Of a stretch of 56,084 bases of DNA, positions 16,366 through 26,469 are shown in pieces. Position numbers and translations under genes: made by a program. Each line of letters starts with the position of its first letter. Within the stretch, counting starts at the first letter, position 1. This DNA is from Terriglobia bacterium (lineage in GTDB: Bacteria > Acidobacteriota > Terriglobia > Terriglobales > Acidobacteriaceae): positions 1 to 56,084 of the forward strand of contig JAIQFP010000027.1 in the NCBI GenBank assembly GCA_020073165.1. The letters are read 5' to 3'. The notes under the pieces were generated by a model. It saw nothing but the letters and a program-made list of their open reading frames with translations, did no database searches and had not been told where the DNA came from.

Positions 16366-17541
16366 CTACGGAGTGTATGCGAATACGGTCTTTCCGTCGC
16401 GGTCAATATATTCGAACCGTTCCGTATGGTCAGCCCGTCCTCGCGGTAGCAGTTTCACGTGCGCCAGGCCTTTGAAGAAGCTGCTTCCGACAGCAAACTC
16501 CCGCGAAAACACCTGATTCCCTTGGTGGTCGATGTACCAAACGGGGCCATGCGTGGCATCGGAGCCCACCACGGCAACCCCATCTACGAAGCTCTCGGCC
16601 CACTTGAAGCGCGGGGCGATTACGTACGAGCCGTGGCCATCAATGAATCCGTACAGCTTGTTCTCCTTGACCAATCCCACGCCATCAGAAAAGGGCGCGG
16701 CTGTGTCGAATTGAGGACTGATCACCAACTCGCCGGCTTTATCAATGTATCCCCAGCGCTCATGCACAAGCACCGGAGCGAGGCCTTCCGAGAAATTGAG
16801 CGCGTAATCGTATCGCTTGTCCGAAATGGCACGTCCGGTCTTGTCGATGAATCCGAATTTGCAGCCGGGCAGTTCCCCACCATCCTTTAGAGACGCCTTG
16901 GATGGCACACCCCGTATCATGAGGTTTGAACACGGGTCATCTCGTCGCACGTAGACACAAGGTCCGTCGACAACAACACGGGCGTACCCTTCGTGAAAGG
17001 AGTCGCCATCGAAAAGCTTGGGAGGAATCACAAAGCTACCGGAATGATCAATGTAACCATAACGCCCACTCACCTCGATCGCCGCAACCCCGCCGGAAAA
17101 AGAGTCCAAATGATCCTCCGGCCCCCATGCGAAATGCGGGGATATCGCGAATTCGCCGCTGGTATCGATGTAACCCCACGGCCCGTCGTCTGTTCTTGCG
17201 GCGACCGCAAGTCCCTCAGAGAAGTCCCAACCACGATAAAAACCCTTATCAATGACTTTCTTGCCGGTTGCGTCAACATAGACGCCATCCGAGGCGCTGA
17301 TTTCTAGACGGCCATCATGAAACTCGTCACCGCCGTTGCCACTGTATGCCCGGATTGACGGTGGCATGACCATTTTACCGGTCTGGTCGATGTAGCCGAT
17401 ATTGTCGCCTTTGCGAAACTGAAACAGTGGATCGGCATCGGGCTCATGAGGGATCCAGATTAGGTAGTCCCATGAGCACGCGGGAGCGAAAGCGACGAAG
17501 GCCATTACGAGGAGCGCGATTCTCATCGTGCGGCTGATCAT
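16366..17541 (-). CDS. WG-repeat protein with signal sequence
   Basis: The 391-residue protein has a hydrophobic N-terminus (MRIALLVMAFVAFAPACS; possible lipoprotein or signal peptide) and about nine WG-type repeats recognised by the recurring W/G-Y-I-D-x-x-G-x-x-V/A unit (for example WGYIDTSGEFAISPHF and YGFIDGHGSYVIAPRF). WG repeats form a propeller or solenoid of unknown function. Both M1 (17541) and M6 (17526) are possible starts; neither has a strong ribosome-binding site. Confidence 0.85.
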   Translation of the reverse strand: MISRTMRIALLVMAFVAFAPACSWDYLIWIPHEPDADPLFQFRKGDNIGYIDQTGKMVMPPSIRAYSGNGGDEFHDGRLEISASDGVYVDATGKKVIDKGFYRGWDFSEGLAVAARTDDGPWGYIDTSGEFAISPHFAWGPEDHLDSFSGGVAAIEVSGRYGYIDHSGSFVIPPKLFDGDSFHEGYARVVVDGPCVYVRRDDPCSNLMIRGVPSKASLKDGGELPGCKFGFIDKTGRAISDKRYDYALNFSEGLAPVLVHERWGYIDKAGELVISPQFDTAAPFSDGVGLVKENKLYGFIDGHGSYVIAPRFKWAESFVDGVAVVGSDATHGPVWYIDHQGNQVFSREFAVGSSFFKGLAHVKLLPRGRADHTERFEYIDRDGKTVFAYTP

Positions 17542-17653
17542 AAATCCACACTTATTGGGCCGTACTACGAGGCAGGAGGGTCATTTTAGCCCTAATTGTC
17601 GTCGAATCGTGATTTTATCCGTCTCGCTTAGTGACTTGTCTATCACCAAACTT

Positions 17654-19231
17654 CTAGCCCACTCGCACCTGTCCCATCCGCGCTTCCACAAACTTCTCGA
17701 CTCTCTCCCGCACGCTCAGCACGTGCTGCGGTAAGGTCAGATGGCTGCCTTCCTCAAGGATGGGAATCAGCTTGTCGAACTCCGGGCCGGAGTGTGAACC
17801 GGTCACCACGATGCGGATGGGATGAAACAACTCTTTGCCCTTGGCGCCGGTCTCTGCCTTCACTTCGTTCGCAATCTGTTTGAACCGTTCGGAAGTAAGT
17901 TTTCCCGCCCGCGCCAGCTCGTCTTCCAGGATCTTCGACGTAAACCGGGTGAACACGGCATCGGCATGGGGCCAGCCCAGCACTTCCGCATTCTCAGGCG
18001 CGGCCAGCGCGGCCTTGGCGTCGTAGCGGAAGATCAGAGAAGCTCGCTCCGGCAGCTGATCCAGGCGATCCACCGACGGCGCCAGCAACTGCGTGACTTT
18101 CGCCAGCCATTCCGCCACCGGCTGCGGAGGCTGCCATACCTGCACCTGGACCGACTCGATCCCATGGTGCTTCGTCATCTCGAGGACCATGGCCCGGGCG
18201 TAGTACGCCAGTGCCAGTCGGTTGATCCGCTCCGGCGAGCTTTCCTTAATGTAGTGCCGGTTCAGCCAGTACAGCTTCTCCACGTCGAACACCGCCGGTG
18301 AAGGCGTCACGCGCTCCAGGGAGAATTCTTTGACCAGTTCTGCGGGAGCAAATATCTCACGCGTGCCTCCGCTCGGGGCCCATCCCAGCAACGCCAGGTA
18401 GTTCACCAGCGCCTCGGGCAGCACGCCCATCTCGCGGAAGTTCGCGATCGAGGTCGCCCCGTGCCGCTTGGAAAGCCTTTCGCGGTCGCTGCCCAGGATG
18501 GTGGAAAGATGAGCAAACTCCGGGACCGGCCAGCCCAGCGCCTCGTAGAGTGCGACCTGCTTGGGTGTGTTCGAAAGATGATCATCGCCCCTGATCACGT
18601 GGGTGATCTTCATCAGTGCGTCATCAATCACCACCACGTAGTTGTAAACCGGCATGCCGCTCGAACGCAGCACAATCGGATCGCTGACGACCTCGTTCGA
18701 GAACTCGACATCCCCGTGCACGATGTCGTGAAAGCGAATGGGATGCTCCGGAATCTTCAGCCGGATCGCCGCCGCTTCGCCCGCTACCCTTCGCCGCTTG
18801 GCTTCCGCCGGGTCAAGCGCCCGGCACTTGCCCGAATAGATCGGCTGCCGGTGTTCCGCCAGCGCCCGGTCGCGTTCCTTCTGCAACTCTTCTTCGCTGC
18901 AGAAGCACAGGTAGGCTTTGCCTTCGCTGAGCAGGCGTTCCGCATGTTCGCGATAGATTTCTAGCCGGTCGGACTGGCGATAGGGCAGGTACGGCCCGCC
19001 TGCGTCCGGTCCCTCATCCCAGTCCAACCCCAGCCACTTCAGGTCGGCGATGAGCTGGTCTTCGAAGCGGGCCTGGCTGCGCTCGACGTCGGTGTCTTCG
19101 ATGCGCAGCACCATGGTGCCGCCCTTTTGCCGTGCGAACAGCCAGTTAAACAGGGCCGTGCGCGCGTTACCGACATGCAGATGGCCGGTCGGGGAGGGGG
19201 CAAACCGCACTCGAACAGGAAATGGGCTCAC
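17654..19231 (-). CDS. gltX: Glutamyl-tRNA synthetase
   Basis: The 525-residue class Ic aminoacyl-tRNA synthetase carries the HIGH-type motif in [15 protein letters not shown] (H19-x-G-N) and the KMSKS-type motif in [13 protein letters not shown]. The [10 protein letters not shown] region and the C-terminal anticodon-binding domain are present. It charges tRNA-Glu, and in bacteria lacking GlnRS also tRNA-Gln; the discrimination cannot be read here. Start is GTG. It sits alone between the WG and APC permease genes. Confidence 0.97.
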   Translation of the reverse strand: MSPFPVRVRFAPSPTGHLHVGNARTALFNWLFARQKGGTMVLRIEDTDVERSQARFEDQLIADLKWLGLDWDEGPDAGGPYLPYRQSDRLEIYREHAERLLSEGKAYLCFCSEEELQKERDRALAEHRQPIYSGKCRALDPAEAKRRRVAGEAAAIRLKIPEHPIRFHDIVHGDVEFSNEVVSDPIVLRSSGMPVYNYVVVIDDALMKITHVIRGDDHLSNTPKQVALYEALGWPVPEFAHLSTILGSDRERLSKRHGATSIANFREMGVLPEALVNYLALLGWAPSGGTREIFAPAELVKEFSLERVTPSPAVFDVEKLYWLNRHYIKESSPERINRLALAYYARAMVLEMTKHHGIESVQVQVWQPPQPVAEWLAKVTQLLAPSVDRLDQLPERASLIFRYDAKAALAAPENAEVLGWPHADAVFTRFTSKILEDELARAGKLTSERFKQIANEVKAETGAKGKELFHPIRIVVTGSHSGPEFDKLIPILEEGSHLTLPQHVLSVRERVEKFVEARMGQVRVG

Positions 19232-19314
19232 GCGATTGATGTTATCAGGGTGTCTTTCATGAAATTGGCAATCGGCAATCGAAAATCTTTGGCGCTCCGT
19301 TCGTGCTCGGCGGT

Positions 19315-21558
19315 CTAGCTATCTTCCCCGTCCTTAGGGTGCAGTTCATCCACCAGCTTGGCCAGCAGTTCGGCTCGCTTGTCGCTGTTCAATTCGCGCT
19401 GTAACTCTTCCAGGGCCAGGGCGACCACGTGGTAGTGGTGGGCCCCGGCATACTTGGGATCGGAGGTGATATCGAGCCAGACCTTGTGCATGAGCTCCAG
19501 GTCGGTGGAACGCAGCCGTGGGGTGTGTGGTCCCAACGGATACTCGCGGACGGTTCCATCCGGCGCATGCACTTCCAGGGTCAGCCGCGGTCTTGGCTCC
19601 GGCAGCCGCTCCCACGCGTCTCCGGTAAGTTTTCCCTGTTCGTCGGAGATGAGCTTGTTGGAGCGCCCGCAGACAATGCGGCTGGAGTCCAGGCGTTGGG
19701 CGGTCACCACGATGGCTTCAAACACATCCGTGCCGGGCACCACCAACAGCGAAACTGGCTTGCCTTCTTTCTCTGCAACCGCGACCACCGCGGTGAAAAG
19801 CTCCTGCTCATAATGATCGAAGATCTGGCTGGCTTCGAACACGCTGCTGCCACTGAAGCTGTGTTCGCGGTGGTACAGCCGCGCGCTCATGACCACAACA
19901 TCCTGCCGGTTGGTATCCGTGTGCGCCAGAATATCGCGCAGGTAAAACAGGTTACGCGGGTCGCGCACTGCTACCAAGACGTTCCCCGGACGCACGCCCA
20001 TCGCGCCGCTCCCCAGTTCCTGGTTGCCGTACACCCGGAACTGGTCCAGCATCTCGGGTTTTCCATGTCGCTCGCGGGCTGTGCGCCGTTCGGAATAACT
20101 GAAGATGGTGAAGAAAACCGCGCTGAAGATCATGCCCGCTACGGTTGCCTCATGCTTGGTAAACAGATTGACGACCGCCGTGATGAGCAGCACTCCGGAG
20201 ATCAGGATCAACCCTACTGGCACTTCACGCCCGCCAATGTGCAGGTTGCCCGGCACCTTCCATTCCCGATGTCCCGGCTCCTTGTACCGCAGCACCAGCA
20301 CGGCGAGCGATTTCATCGCAAAACTCCAGATCACGCCGAAGGCGTACAGCGCTGCCAGCACGTACACATTGCCCCTGCTGAGGATGATGGTGGAAAGCTG
20401 CAGGATGACGATCAGGTTAATGATCCGGTAGCTGGTGCCATACCGGTGTTGCGGCTTCTGGAACCAGGAGGTAAGGACACCGTCTTCGGCCACTCGGTTC
20501 AGCACGCCGTTGGCGCCCACGATCGACGTGTTCTGCGCCCCTGCCAGAATCAGCACGCCCACCAACACCACGAAACCGTGGAAGAGCAGCTTCAGTACGG
20601 TCGGCCCCACCAGGTACATGGCGATGCCGCCGATCAGGTTCGCGAAGAAGTTGGGCCGGATATTGTCGGGGATGATCATTACTGCAAAAAACGAAACCAG
20701 CGAGGTGAACAGCAGGCTATAGATAAAGATCACCAGCCCGGTTTTTTCCAGGTTCTTCAGCTTGGGATGCTCGATCTCACGGTTGACCTGGGCCAGCGTC
20801 TCCTCCCCGCTCATCGCCAGCACCGAGTGGCCAAAACCGACAAACAGAATGATCCAGGTCAGGTGGCTGAACCAGGTGCCGTTCAGCCAGCCCATCGACT
20901 CTTTGCTCAGTGGAATCACCCCAGGCTGCAGTGGATTCGGGGGAATCTGGATGGGCCCCTTGAAAACCGTAATCGTGCACCACGCGATCAGAATCACCAC
21001 CATGACCGTGGTGATGGCCATGATCTGCAGCGCCTTCTGGCTGGATTCGTGGATCCCCTGGATGTTCTTCCACCAGAAATAGAGCACCACCAGGACAGCA
21101 ACCCCGGCGGCAAAATGGTCTTCGGAAAAGGTCAGAGGATGATGGGCGTATCTGCCGAGATCTTCCACAAATCCTGCCAGGTACTGGCCCGCAGATACCG
21201 CGCTGATGGGTCCGGTCAAAACGTAGTCGAACAAAAGCGCCGATACCGAGAACTTGGCCAGCGTTCCGCCCATGGCCTCCTTCACCACGCGGTACACGCC
21301 CCCGCGCACAAACATGCTGCTGGACTCGATATACAGCGCTCGCACCGCGTAGCTGAACAGCATCACCGCCAGGATGAACCACGGGGCGCTCTTGCCAATG
21401 ACTTTCTCCGCGTCACCGCCGGCGTAGTAAGCGGAAGAAGCCAGGTCGGAAAGTACGATCGCCGCCGCCCGCCAGAAGGAGATGAAGGTGAGCATCACCG
21501 TGGTGGCGACGAACACCTTGACGGCGGGGCGCTTCAGGTCCTGGCTTGGCGTGGACAT
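19315..21558 (-). CDS. APC-superfamily amino acid permease with C-terminal USP-like domain
   Basis: Residues about 15-510 form a 12-helix APC transporter: the unwound first helix region ...[42 protein letters not shown], and [25 protein letters not shown]. After the last helix ([14 protein letters not shown]) about 220 soluble residues follow, including [15 protein letters not shown] and [13 protein letters not shown], and later [27 protein letters not shown], which is the alpha/beta pattern of a universal stress protein domain. This tail probably regulates transport from the cytoplasm. The substrate is not determined. Confidence 0.9.
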   Translation of the reverse strand: MSTPSQDLKRPAVKVFVATTVMLTFISFWRAAAIVLSDLASSAYYAGGDAEKVIGKSAPWFILAVMLFSYAVRALYIESSSMFVRGGVYRVVKEAMGGTLAKFSVSALLFDYVLTGPISAVSAGQYLAGFVEDLGRYAHHPLTFSEDHFAAGVAVLVVLYFWWKNIQGIHESSQKALQIMAITTVMVVILIAWCTITVFKGPIQIPPNPLQPGVIPLSKESMGWLNGTWFSHLTWIILFVGFGHSVLAMSGEETLAQVNREIEHPKLKNLEKTGLVIFIYSLLFTSLVSFFAVMIIPDNIRPNFFANLIGGIAMYLVGPTVLKLLFHGFVVLVGVLILAGAQNTSIVGANGVLNRVAEDGVLTSWFQKPQHRYGTSYRIINLIVILQLSTIILSRGNVYVLAALYAFGVIWSFAMKSLAVLVLRYKEPGHREWKVPGNLHIGGREVPVGLILISGVLLITAVVNLFTKHEATVAGMIFSAVFFTIFSYSERRTARERHGKPEMLDQFRVYGNQELGSGAMGVRPGNVLVAVRDPRNLFYLRDILAHTDTNRQDVVVMSARLYHREHSFSGSSVFEASQIFDHYEQELFTAVVAVAEKEGKPVSLLVVPGTDVFEAIVVTAQRLDSSRIVCGRSNKLISDEQGKLTGDAWERLPEPRPRLTLEVHAPDGTVREYPLGPHTPRLRSTDLELMHKVWLDITSDPKYAGAHHYHVVALALEELQRELNSDKRAELLAKLVDELHPKDGEDS

Positions 21559-21642
21559 ACGCTTTGCGTCCCGGCGGACGCAAGCTTAGAAATCTAACAC
21601 ATCGCAACTTCTGGTGTTGCTTCGCAGGGAAAGCGCCGGCCG

Positions 21643-22869
21643 CTATTGCCTGGCACTCGGCGCCATGTAGGTGCGGGTAATCCGGTCGTGCCAACACAAT
21701 CCATCTTCATCCAGAAAGCACCAGGCGTATCCCAACCCGAGGGAGACTCCCGACAGCACCGACGCCAACACCCGCCAGCGCCGCAAAGATCGAGCGGCGG
21801 AACTGCCGTCAAAGCGGCTCAGCCGCAGCCTATTTGCCATTAACCCCGGAGTCGTACCCGTATACACCAGCATCAGGTACTGGTACGCCGCCCAGAAGAA
21901 TCCCGCGAGAAGAGCCGATGCCGCCACGGCTTGCTGCAGCACCGGCACGACCGCCGTTATCCTGAAAAAGACGTATGCAAAGCCCGCGAATGCCGCCAGA
22001 ACCAGCATGGCATCGATGGCGCCCGCAAGCACGCGCCGTAACATGGGAGCCGATTGCAGCGGGATCTCGAACCCCGGCCGTTTCTCGTGGACCGCTTGCT
22101 CTGCCGGCTCGATCAGAATGCCCCCGAGCGCCGGCGGCGGCGGCGCCACCTCGGGAACCTCCAGGATGCGAGGCCGGTCGAGCACCGGATCTGCGAGTTC
22201 TTCCAGCGGCTGCGGAGGAGTACCCGCCGCACGCGGAAACTCAATGATCTTGGCCGTCTCCGGCGCCACGAGTTCGGCATCCACGGTTGGTTCCGCTACC
22301 ACCTCCACGCGGACCGGTTCCGTCTGAGTGCTTTTGACGGCCAAAGCTTGCCGCGTCGCCCGCGCAGGTGGGAATGTTTCGTCTGCACCGACGCTCGCCC
22401 ACGCTGGCTCACTCGGCCCAAAGTTCAACCGCAGGGAGGGATAGCGCGGCCCCCGTGGGCGCCGGCGCGCCCGATAATGGTTCACCCGGGCCGACACCTC
22501 CTGCTTCCACGACACCTCCTGCTCCTGTAGCAGATCGGCTTGTGCTGGGGTCGTTTGCCGATCGTCGCGTTCGGTCGTTTCGGCAGCGCCTTCGTCGGGC
22601 TGGCATGCCGGCGCTAGCCCCGGCGCCTCGCCCACTTCACCTTCAGCTTTCGCAGGTGTGTCGCCGTTCCAGTCCAGTTCCCGCTCCACCACAAACCGGG
22701 CGCGCGAGCCGGGCTCTGCCTGCCGCTCCAGATCGGCAACAAGCGGCGAACTCACGCTCGGCTCGGCTTCCACGTCGGGTTCAAATCGAGATCGCATCCT
22801 GGGACGAAACTGGGCCGGCTGGTTTTCCGGAGCGCAGCGGCAGACGTCGCCGCAAAGCGGGCAGGGCAT
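21643..22869 (-). CDS. RDD-family membrane protein with long disordered N-terminus
   Basis: The 408-residue protein begins MPCPLCGDVCRCAPE, a Cys-rich patch (C-x2-C-x3-C-x-C) that could bind zinc. About 230 Pro/Glu/Ala-rich residues of low complexity follow, then a C-terminal RDD domain: MLRRVLAGAIDAMLVLAAFAG with the characteristic R and D, three hydrophobic helices, GTTPGLMANRLRLS and CWHDRITRTYM. RDD proteins are inner-membrane proteins of unclear transport role. I choose the ATG at 22869 over an upstream GTG. It is divergent from lptD, 141 bp away. Confidence 0.82.
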   Translation of the reverse strand: MPCPLCGDVCRCAPENQPAQFRPRMRSRFEPDVEAEPSVSSPLVADLERQAEPGSRARFVVERELDWNGDTPAKAEGEVGEAPGLAPACQPDEGAAETTERDDRQTTPAQADLLQEQEVSWKQEVSARVNHYRARRRPRGPRYPSLRLNFGPSEPAWASVGADETFPPARATRQALAVKSTQTEPVRVEVVAEPTVDAELVAPETAKIIEFPRAAGTPPQPLEELADPVLDRPRILEVPEVAPPPPALGGILIEPAEQAVHEKRPGFEIPLQSAPMLRRVLAGAIDAMLVLAAFAGFAYVFFRITAVVPVLQQAVAASALLAGFFWAAYQYLMLVYTGTTPGLMANRLRLSRFDGSSAARSLRRWRVLASVLSGVSLGLGYAWCFLDEDGLCWHDRITRTYMAPSARQ

Positions 22870-23010
22870 GGGCCGGTCTGTCGAGGAAGAAGCCAGAGCG
22901 AAAAATATGGGCGTCACCGGAAACCCCGGCACTTTGCCTCTCAGGCCAGCGCCGTGCTAACGTCACTTTACCCCGGCGGGGACTCCCACCCGGGACGTGC
23001 GTCGCTTCCG

Positions 23011-25536
23011 ATGAATTCCCGCACTCGATTCCTTATCACGGCGGCGTTCGTTTGTCATCTTCTACTCGCGCCCGCATTAGTTACCAGCCAGTTGCTTTCT
23101 TCCTCCAATCAACCCGGCGCGCTACCCATTGCCCCCTCCGCAGTCCAAGGCGAAGAGGTCACCATACGGGCGCAAGAGCAGGAAAAAGACGGCCCGGTGT
23201 TTAAGCTGCGGGGCCAGGCTGAGATCCACTACCGCACCTACATCCTGTACGCGGATGAAGTCACTTATAACTCCCAGACCGGCGACGCCACCGCCGACGG
23301 CCACGCCGTTCTCGACGGCGGCCCCAACGATGAGCACATCGAGGCCTCCCACGCCCTCTACAACATCCGCACCGAGACCGGAACCTTCGAGAATGTGGTC
23401 GGCACCATCGGCATGCGCGTCCGCGGGAAGAGCCTCATCCTAACCTCCTCCAATCCCTTTGCCTTTACCGGCAAGAAGGTGGTCAAGACCGGCCCCGACC
23501 ACTACGTGGTTTACGACGGTACGGTCACCAGTTGCGAACTCCCGCATCCCAAGTGGGAGTTCAAGGCCCACAAGGTCCTCGTGGACGTCGGCGGCAACGC
23601 CACCATCTACCGCAGCACCTTCCGCATCAAGGGCATCCCCATTGTGTATTTCCCCTTCGCCACTCATCCGGTCGAGCGCTTGGCGCGGCAATCCGGCTTC
23701 CTGATGCCAAGTTTCGGACAATCCTCCCGCAAGGGCACCATCCTCGGCGAATCTGTGTACTGGGCCATCAGTCCCAGCATGGATGCCCGCGTCGGCGCCG
23801 AGTATTACTCCAGTCGCGGCTGGTCGCAACAAGGCGAGTTCCGTGCCGAACCAAGTGAGCATTCGTTTGTGGACCTCAACTACTTCGGCGTGCTGGATCG
23901 CGGCATCGAGCAATCTCAATTAGACCCGACGACCGGGAAGGCAGCTCCCGTACACGTGGACCAGGGCGGCCAGGATGTGCGCCTCGATGCCCAGAGCACG
24001 TTTGCCCATAACTTCCGCGGAGTGACGAACATTGACTATCTCAGTTCGTTCGTGTTCCGCCTCGCCTTCAACGAGATTTTCAGTCAGGCCGTGCACTCCG
24101 AAGTGCAGTCGCAGGCTTTCTTGTCCAACACCACCCGCGGCTTTTCTTTCAACGCCTCGGCACAGCGCTATCAGAACTTTGAGAGCACCACTCCCGGTGA
24201 CGTGATCACGATCGTGCATGCGCCCGGCTTCGAATCATCCAGCGTAGATCGTCAGATCGGGCACTCCCCCTTCTATTGGTCGTATGACGCCGCCGGCGAG
24301 GGGGTATCGCGAAAGGACTGCGAGCAGTTAAACCTGGCCGCCACCGCCTGCCGGCAGGTCTTTTCCACTCCTCTGGTCGGGCGCTTCGACCTCAATCCGA
24401 CTTTGTCCATGCCGCTCTTGCTGCATGGATGGTCGCTCCGTCCGGAAATCTCGCTGCGCGATACCTACTACACCCGGGAATTGTCCACTTCGTTTGGCAC
24501 GGACGTGGCGGCGAATGATCCGGTGAATCGCAAGTCCGTGGAAGGTTCGGTCGAACTCCGCCCTCCTGCCTTGGACCGCGTTTTCAGTCGCGAATTCATG
24601 GGAAGGAAATGGAAGCACGTGATCGAGCCGCGGGTAACGTATCGCTACCTGACCGGCATCGACAATTTCGCCAGCATTCTCCGCTTCGATGCCCGCGACA
24701 TTCTGACCGATACCAATGAAGTCGAGTATGCCATCGTGAATCGCCTCTATGCGAAGCGCACCTCGCAGCAGCCGGAGGATTGCGGTCCCGCTGGCATGCC
24801 TTCCCTCATCATTGGACGAGAAGTGCCGCAACCCCGCGTCCCCTGGGAACGGCAAACTACGCCCCAGGAGGTTCCTTGCAAAGCAGGCCCCCAGGTGCGC
24901 GAGGTGGTGACCTGGGAACTGGCGCAGAAATATTTTCTCGATCCCACGTTCGGAGGCGCCCTCATCCCCGGCCGACGCAACGTGCTTACCACCACTGCCG
25001 ATCTCACCGGCATCGCGTTTCTGACCGACGCCCGCCGTCTGTCTCCGCTCATCTCCCGCCTTCGCATCCAGGCCACCTCCCGCACTGACGCCGAATGGGA
25101 CCTCGACTACGACTTCAAGAAAGGCCTGATTAACGCCAGCACGGCGCTCGTGAACTATCGGGTCGGCCAATTCACCTTTGGCGCCGGCGATGCCTACCTG
25201 CGTGCCCAGGGCGAGAGCATGATTTCTAATTCCATTCCGAGTACGTCAAGCCCCAGTACGCCGCGCTTCAACCAGTTCCGCCTGCTCCTCGGCTACGGCC
25301 ATCCCAACAAGCGTGGTCTTAGTGCCGCCGCCAATGTCGGCTTCGACGCCAATCTCGGGTTCCTGCAGTACTCCGCAGTGCAGGCGGCCTACAACTGGGA
25401 TTGCTGCGGCGTCAGCCTGGAATACCGCCGCTTCGCCTTGGGCTCTGTGCGTAACGAGAACCAGTTCCGCTTCACCTTCGCCCTGTCCAATATCGGGGCG
25501 TTCGGGAATCTGAAGCGCGAAGAGAAGCTGTTCTAA
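23011..25536 (+). CDS. lptD: LPS-assembly protein LptD (outer membrane barrel)
   Basis: The 841-residue protein has a signal peptide (MNSRTRFLITAAFVCHLLLA), an OstA/LptA-like beta-jellyroll (about 40-150; YADEVTYNSQTGDATADGHAVL) and the LptD C-terminal barrel beginning with IPIVYFPFATHPVERLARQSGFLMPSFGQSSRKG. It inserts LPS into the outer leaflet with LptE, so the organism is diderm with LPS. The ATG at 23011 is chosen because the longer GTG frame puts 19 residues before the signal peptide. Confidence 0.93.
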   Translation: MNSRTRFLITAAFVCHLLLAPALVTSQLLSSSNQPGALPIAPSAVQGEEVTIRAQEQEKDGPVFKLRGQAEIHYRTYILYADEVTYNSQTGDATADGHAVLDGGPNDEHIEASHALYNIRTETGTFENVVGTIGMRVRGKSLILTSSNPFAFTGKKVVKTGPDHYVVYDGTVTSCELPHPKWEFKAHKVLVDVGGNATIYRSTFRIKGIPIVYFPFATHPVERLARQSGFLMPSFGQSSRKGTILGESVYWAISPSMDARVGAEYYSSRGWSQQGEFRAEPSEHSFVDLNYFGVLDRGIEQSQLDPTTGKAAPVHVDQGGQDVRLDAQSTFAHNFRGVTNIDYLSSFVFRLAFNEIFSQAVHSEVQSQAFLSNTTRGFSFNASAQRYQNFESTTPGDVITIVHAPGFESSSVDRQIGHSPFYWSYDAAGEGVSRKDCEQLNLAATACRQVFSTPLVGRFDLNPTLSMPLLLHGWSLRPEISLRDTYYTRELSTSFGTDVAANDPVNRKSVEGSVELRPPALDRVFSREFMGRKWKHVIEPRVTYRYLTGIDNFASILRFDARDILTDTNEVEYAIVNRLYAKRTSQQPEDCGPAGMPSLIIGREVPQPRVPWERQTTPQEVPCKAGPQVREVVTWELAQKYFLDPTFGGALIPGRRNVLTTTADLTGIAFLTDARRLSPLISRLRIQATSRTDAEWDLDYDFKKGLINASTALVNYRVGQFTFGAGDAYLRAQGESMISNSIPSTSSPSTPRFNQFRLLLGYGHPNKRGLSAAANVGFDANLGFLQYSAVQAAYNWDCCGVSLEYRRFALGSVRNENQFRFTFALSNIGAFGNLKREEKLF

Positions 25537-25585
25537 GCGGCAGATCCCTCTGCAGGTTTCGTGCCGTGCGTATTAAGATACGTCC

Positions 25586-26431
25586 GTGCCCGACACCGCC
25601 ACTCTTGCTGTAAAGCGCACCACGCTCGACGCCCGCCTGCGCGCCTTGCGACCGACCCTCATCGCCTACTCCGGTGGCGTGGACTCCGCCTTCCTCGCCT
25701 GGGCTGCCCACCAGGCCTTGGGCTCCGATATGCTGGCCGTCATCGCCGACTCTCCCAGCCTGGCTCGCGCTCACCTGGTGGATGCCATTGCCTTTGCACG
25801 CGAGGTGGACTTTCCTCTGGAGGTCATCTCCACCAGCGAGCTTGACCGTCCGGAGTACGCCCGCAACGACGCCAGCCGCTGCTTCCATTGCAAGGACGAA
25901 TTGTTCACGGTGATGGAGGAGTTTCGCCGCACCCGTGGCTTCCACTCCATCGCCTACGGCGTCAATGTGGATGACCAGGGCGACTTCCGCCCCGGCCAAA
26001 GTGCGGCACAACAGCACCATGTCGCCGCTCCTCTGCTGGAAGCCGGTCTGACTAAGCAGGAGATTCGAGAACTCGCCCGCACGGCTGGCCTGCGCATCTG
26101 GGACAAGCCGGCTTCCGCATGCCTCTCCTCACGCATCGAGTACGGACGCCCCGTTACCCGCGAGGCTCTCAGCGTAGTCGAGCAAGGCGAAGATGCCCTC
26201 CGCGCTCTCGGCTTCCGCCAGTTCCGCGTTCGCCATCACGGCGAGATTGTCCGCATCGAAATCGCCCGCGAAGAATTGCCTCGGGCCCTCACCCCCGGCA
26301 TGGCCGCTGAATTTACCCGCACTTTCAAGGCCCTCGGCTTCAAGTTCGTGACCCTCGATCTGGAGGGCTTTCGCTCCGGCTCTTTGAACGCGCTGCTGCC
26401 CGCCGAACAAATCGCTCGCAGACCTGAGTGA
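25586..26431 (+). CDS. larE: ATP-dependent sacrificial sulfur transferase LarE
   Basis: The 281-residue PP-loop protein has SGGVDS (29-34), RCFHCKDELF (99-102 CFHC) and IWDKPASACLSSRIEYG. In LarE the Cys in this last motif (C179 here) is the sulphur donor that is converted to dehydroalanine while thiolating the pyridinium precursor of the nickel-pincer cofactor. Start is GTG, 49 bp after lptD. Neither larB, larC nor larA is in the window, so the cofactor route depends on genes elsewhere. Confidence 0.9.
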   Translation: MPDTATLAVKRTTLDARLRALRPTLIAYSGGVDSAFLAWAAHQALGSDMLAVIADSPSLARAHLVDAIAFAREVDFPLEVISTSELDRPEYARNDASRCFHCKDELFTVMEEFRRTRGFHSIAYGVNVDDQGDFRPGQSAAQQHHVAAPLLEAGLTKQEIRELARTAGLRIWDKPASACLSSRIEYGRPVTREALSVVEQGEDALRALGFRQFRVRHHGEIVRIEIAREELPRALTPGMAAEFTRTFKALGFKFVTLDLEGFRSGSLNALLPAEQIARRPE

Positions 26432-26469
26432 TTCCTGCGTTTGCATTATCGAAGATCGGCAACCCTTCT

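Noticed and set aside
19429-21597. 722-codon frame antisense to the APC permease
   Set aside because: It has a low-complexity His/Gln/Arg-rich translation with no domain; the permease reading frame accounts for the region.
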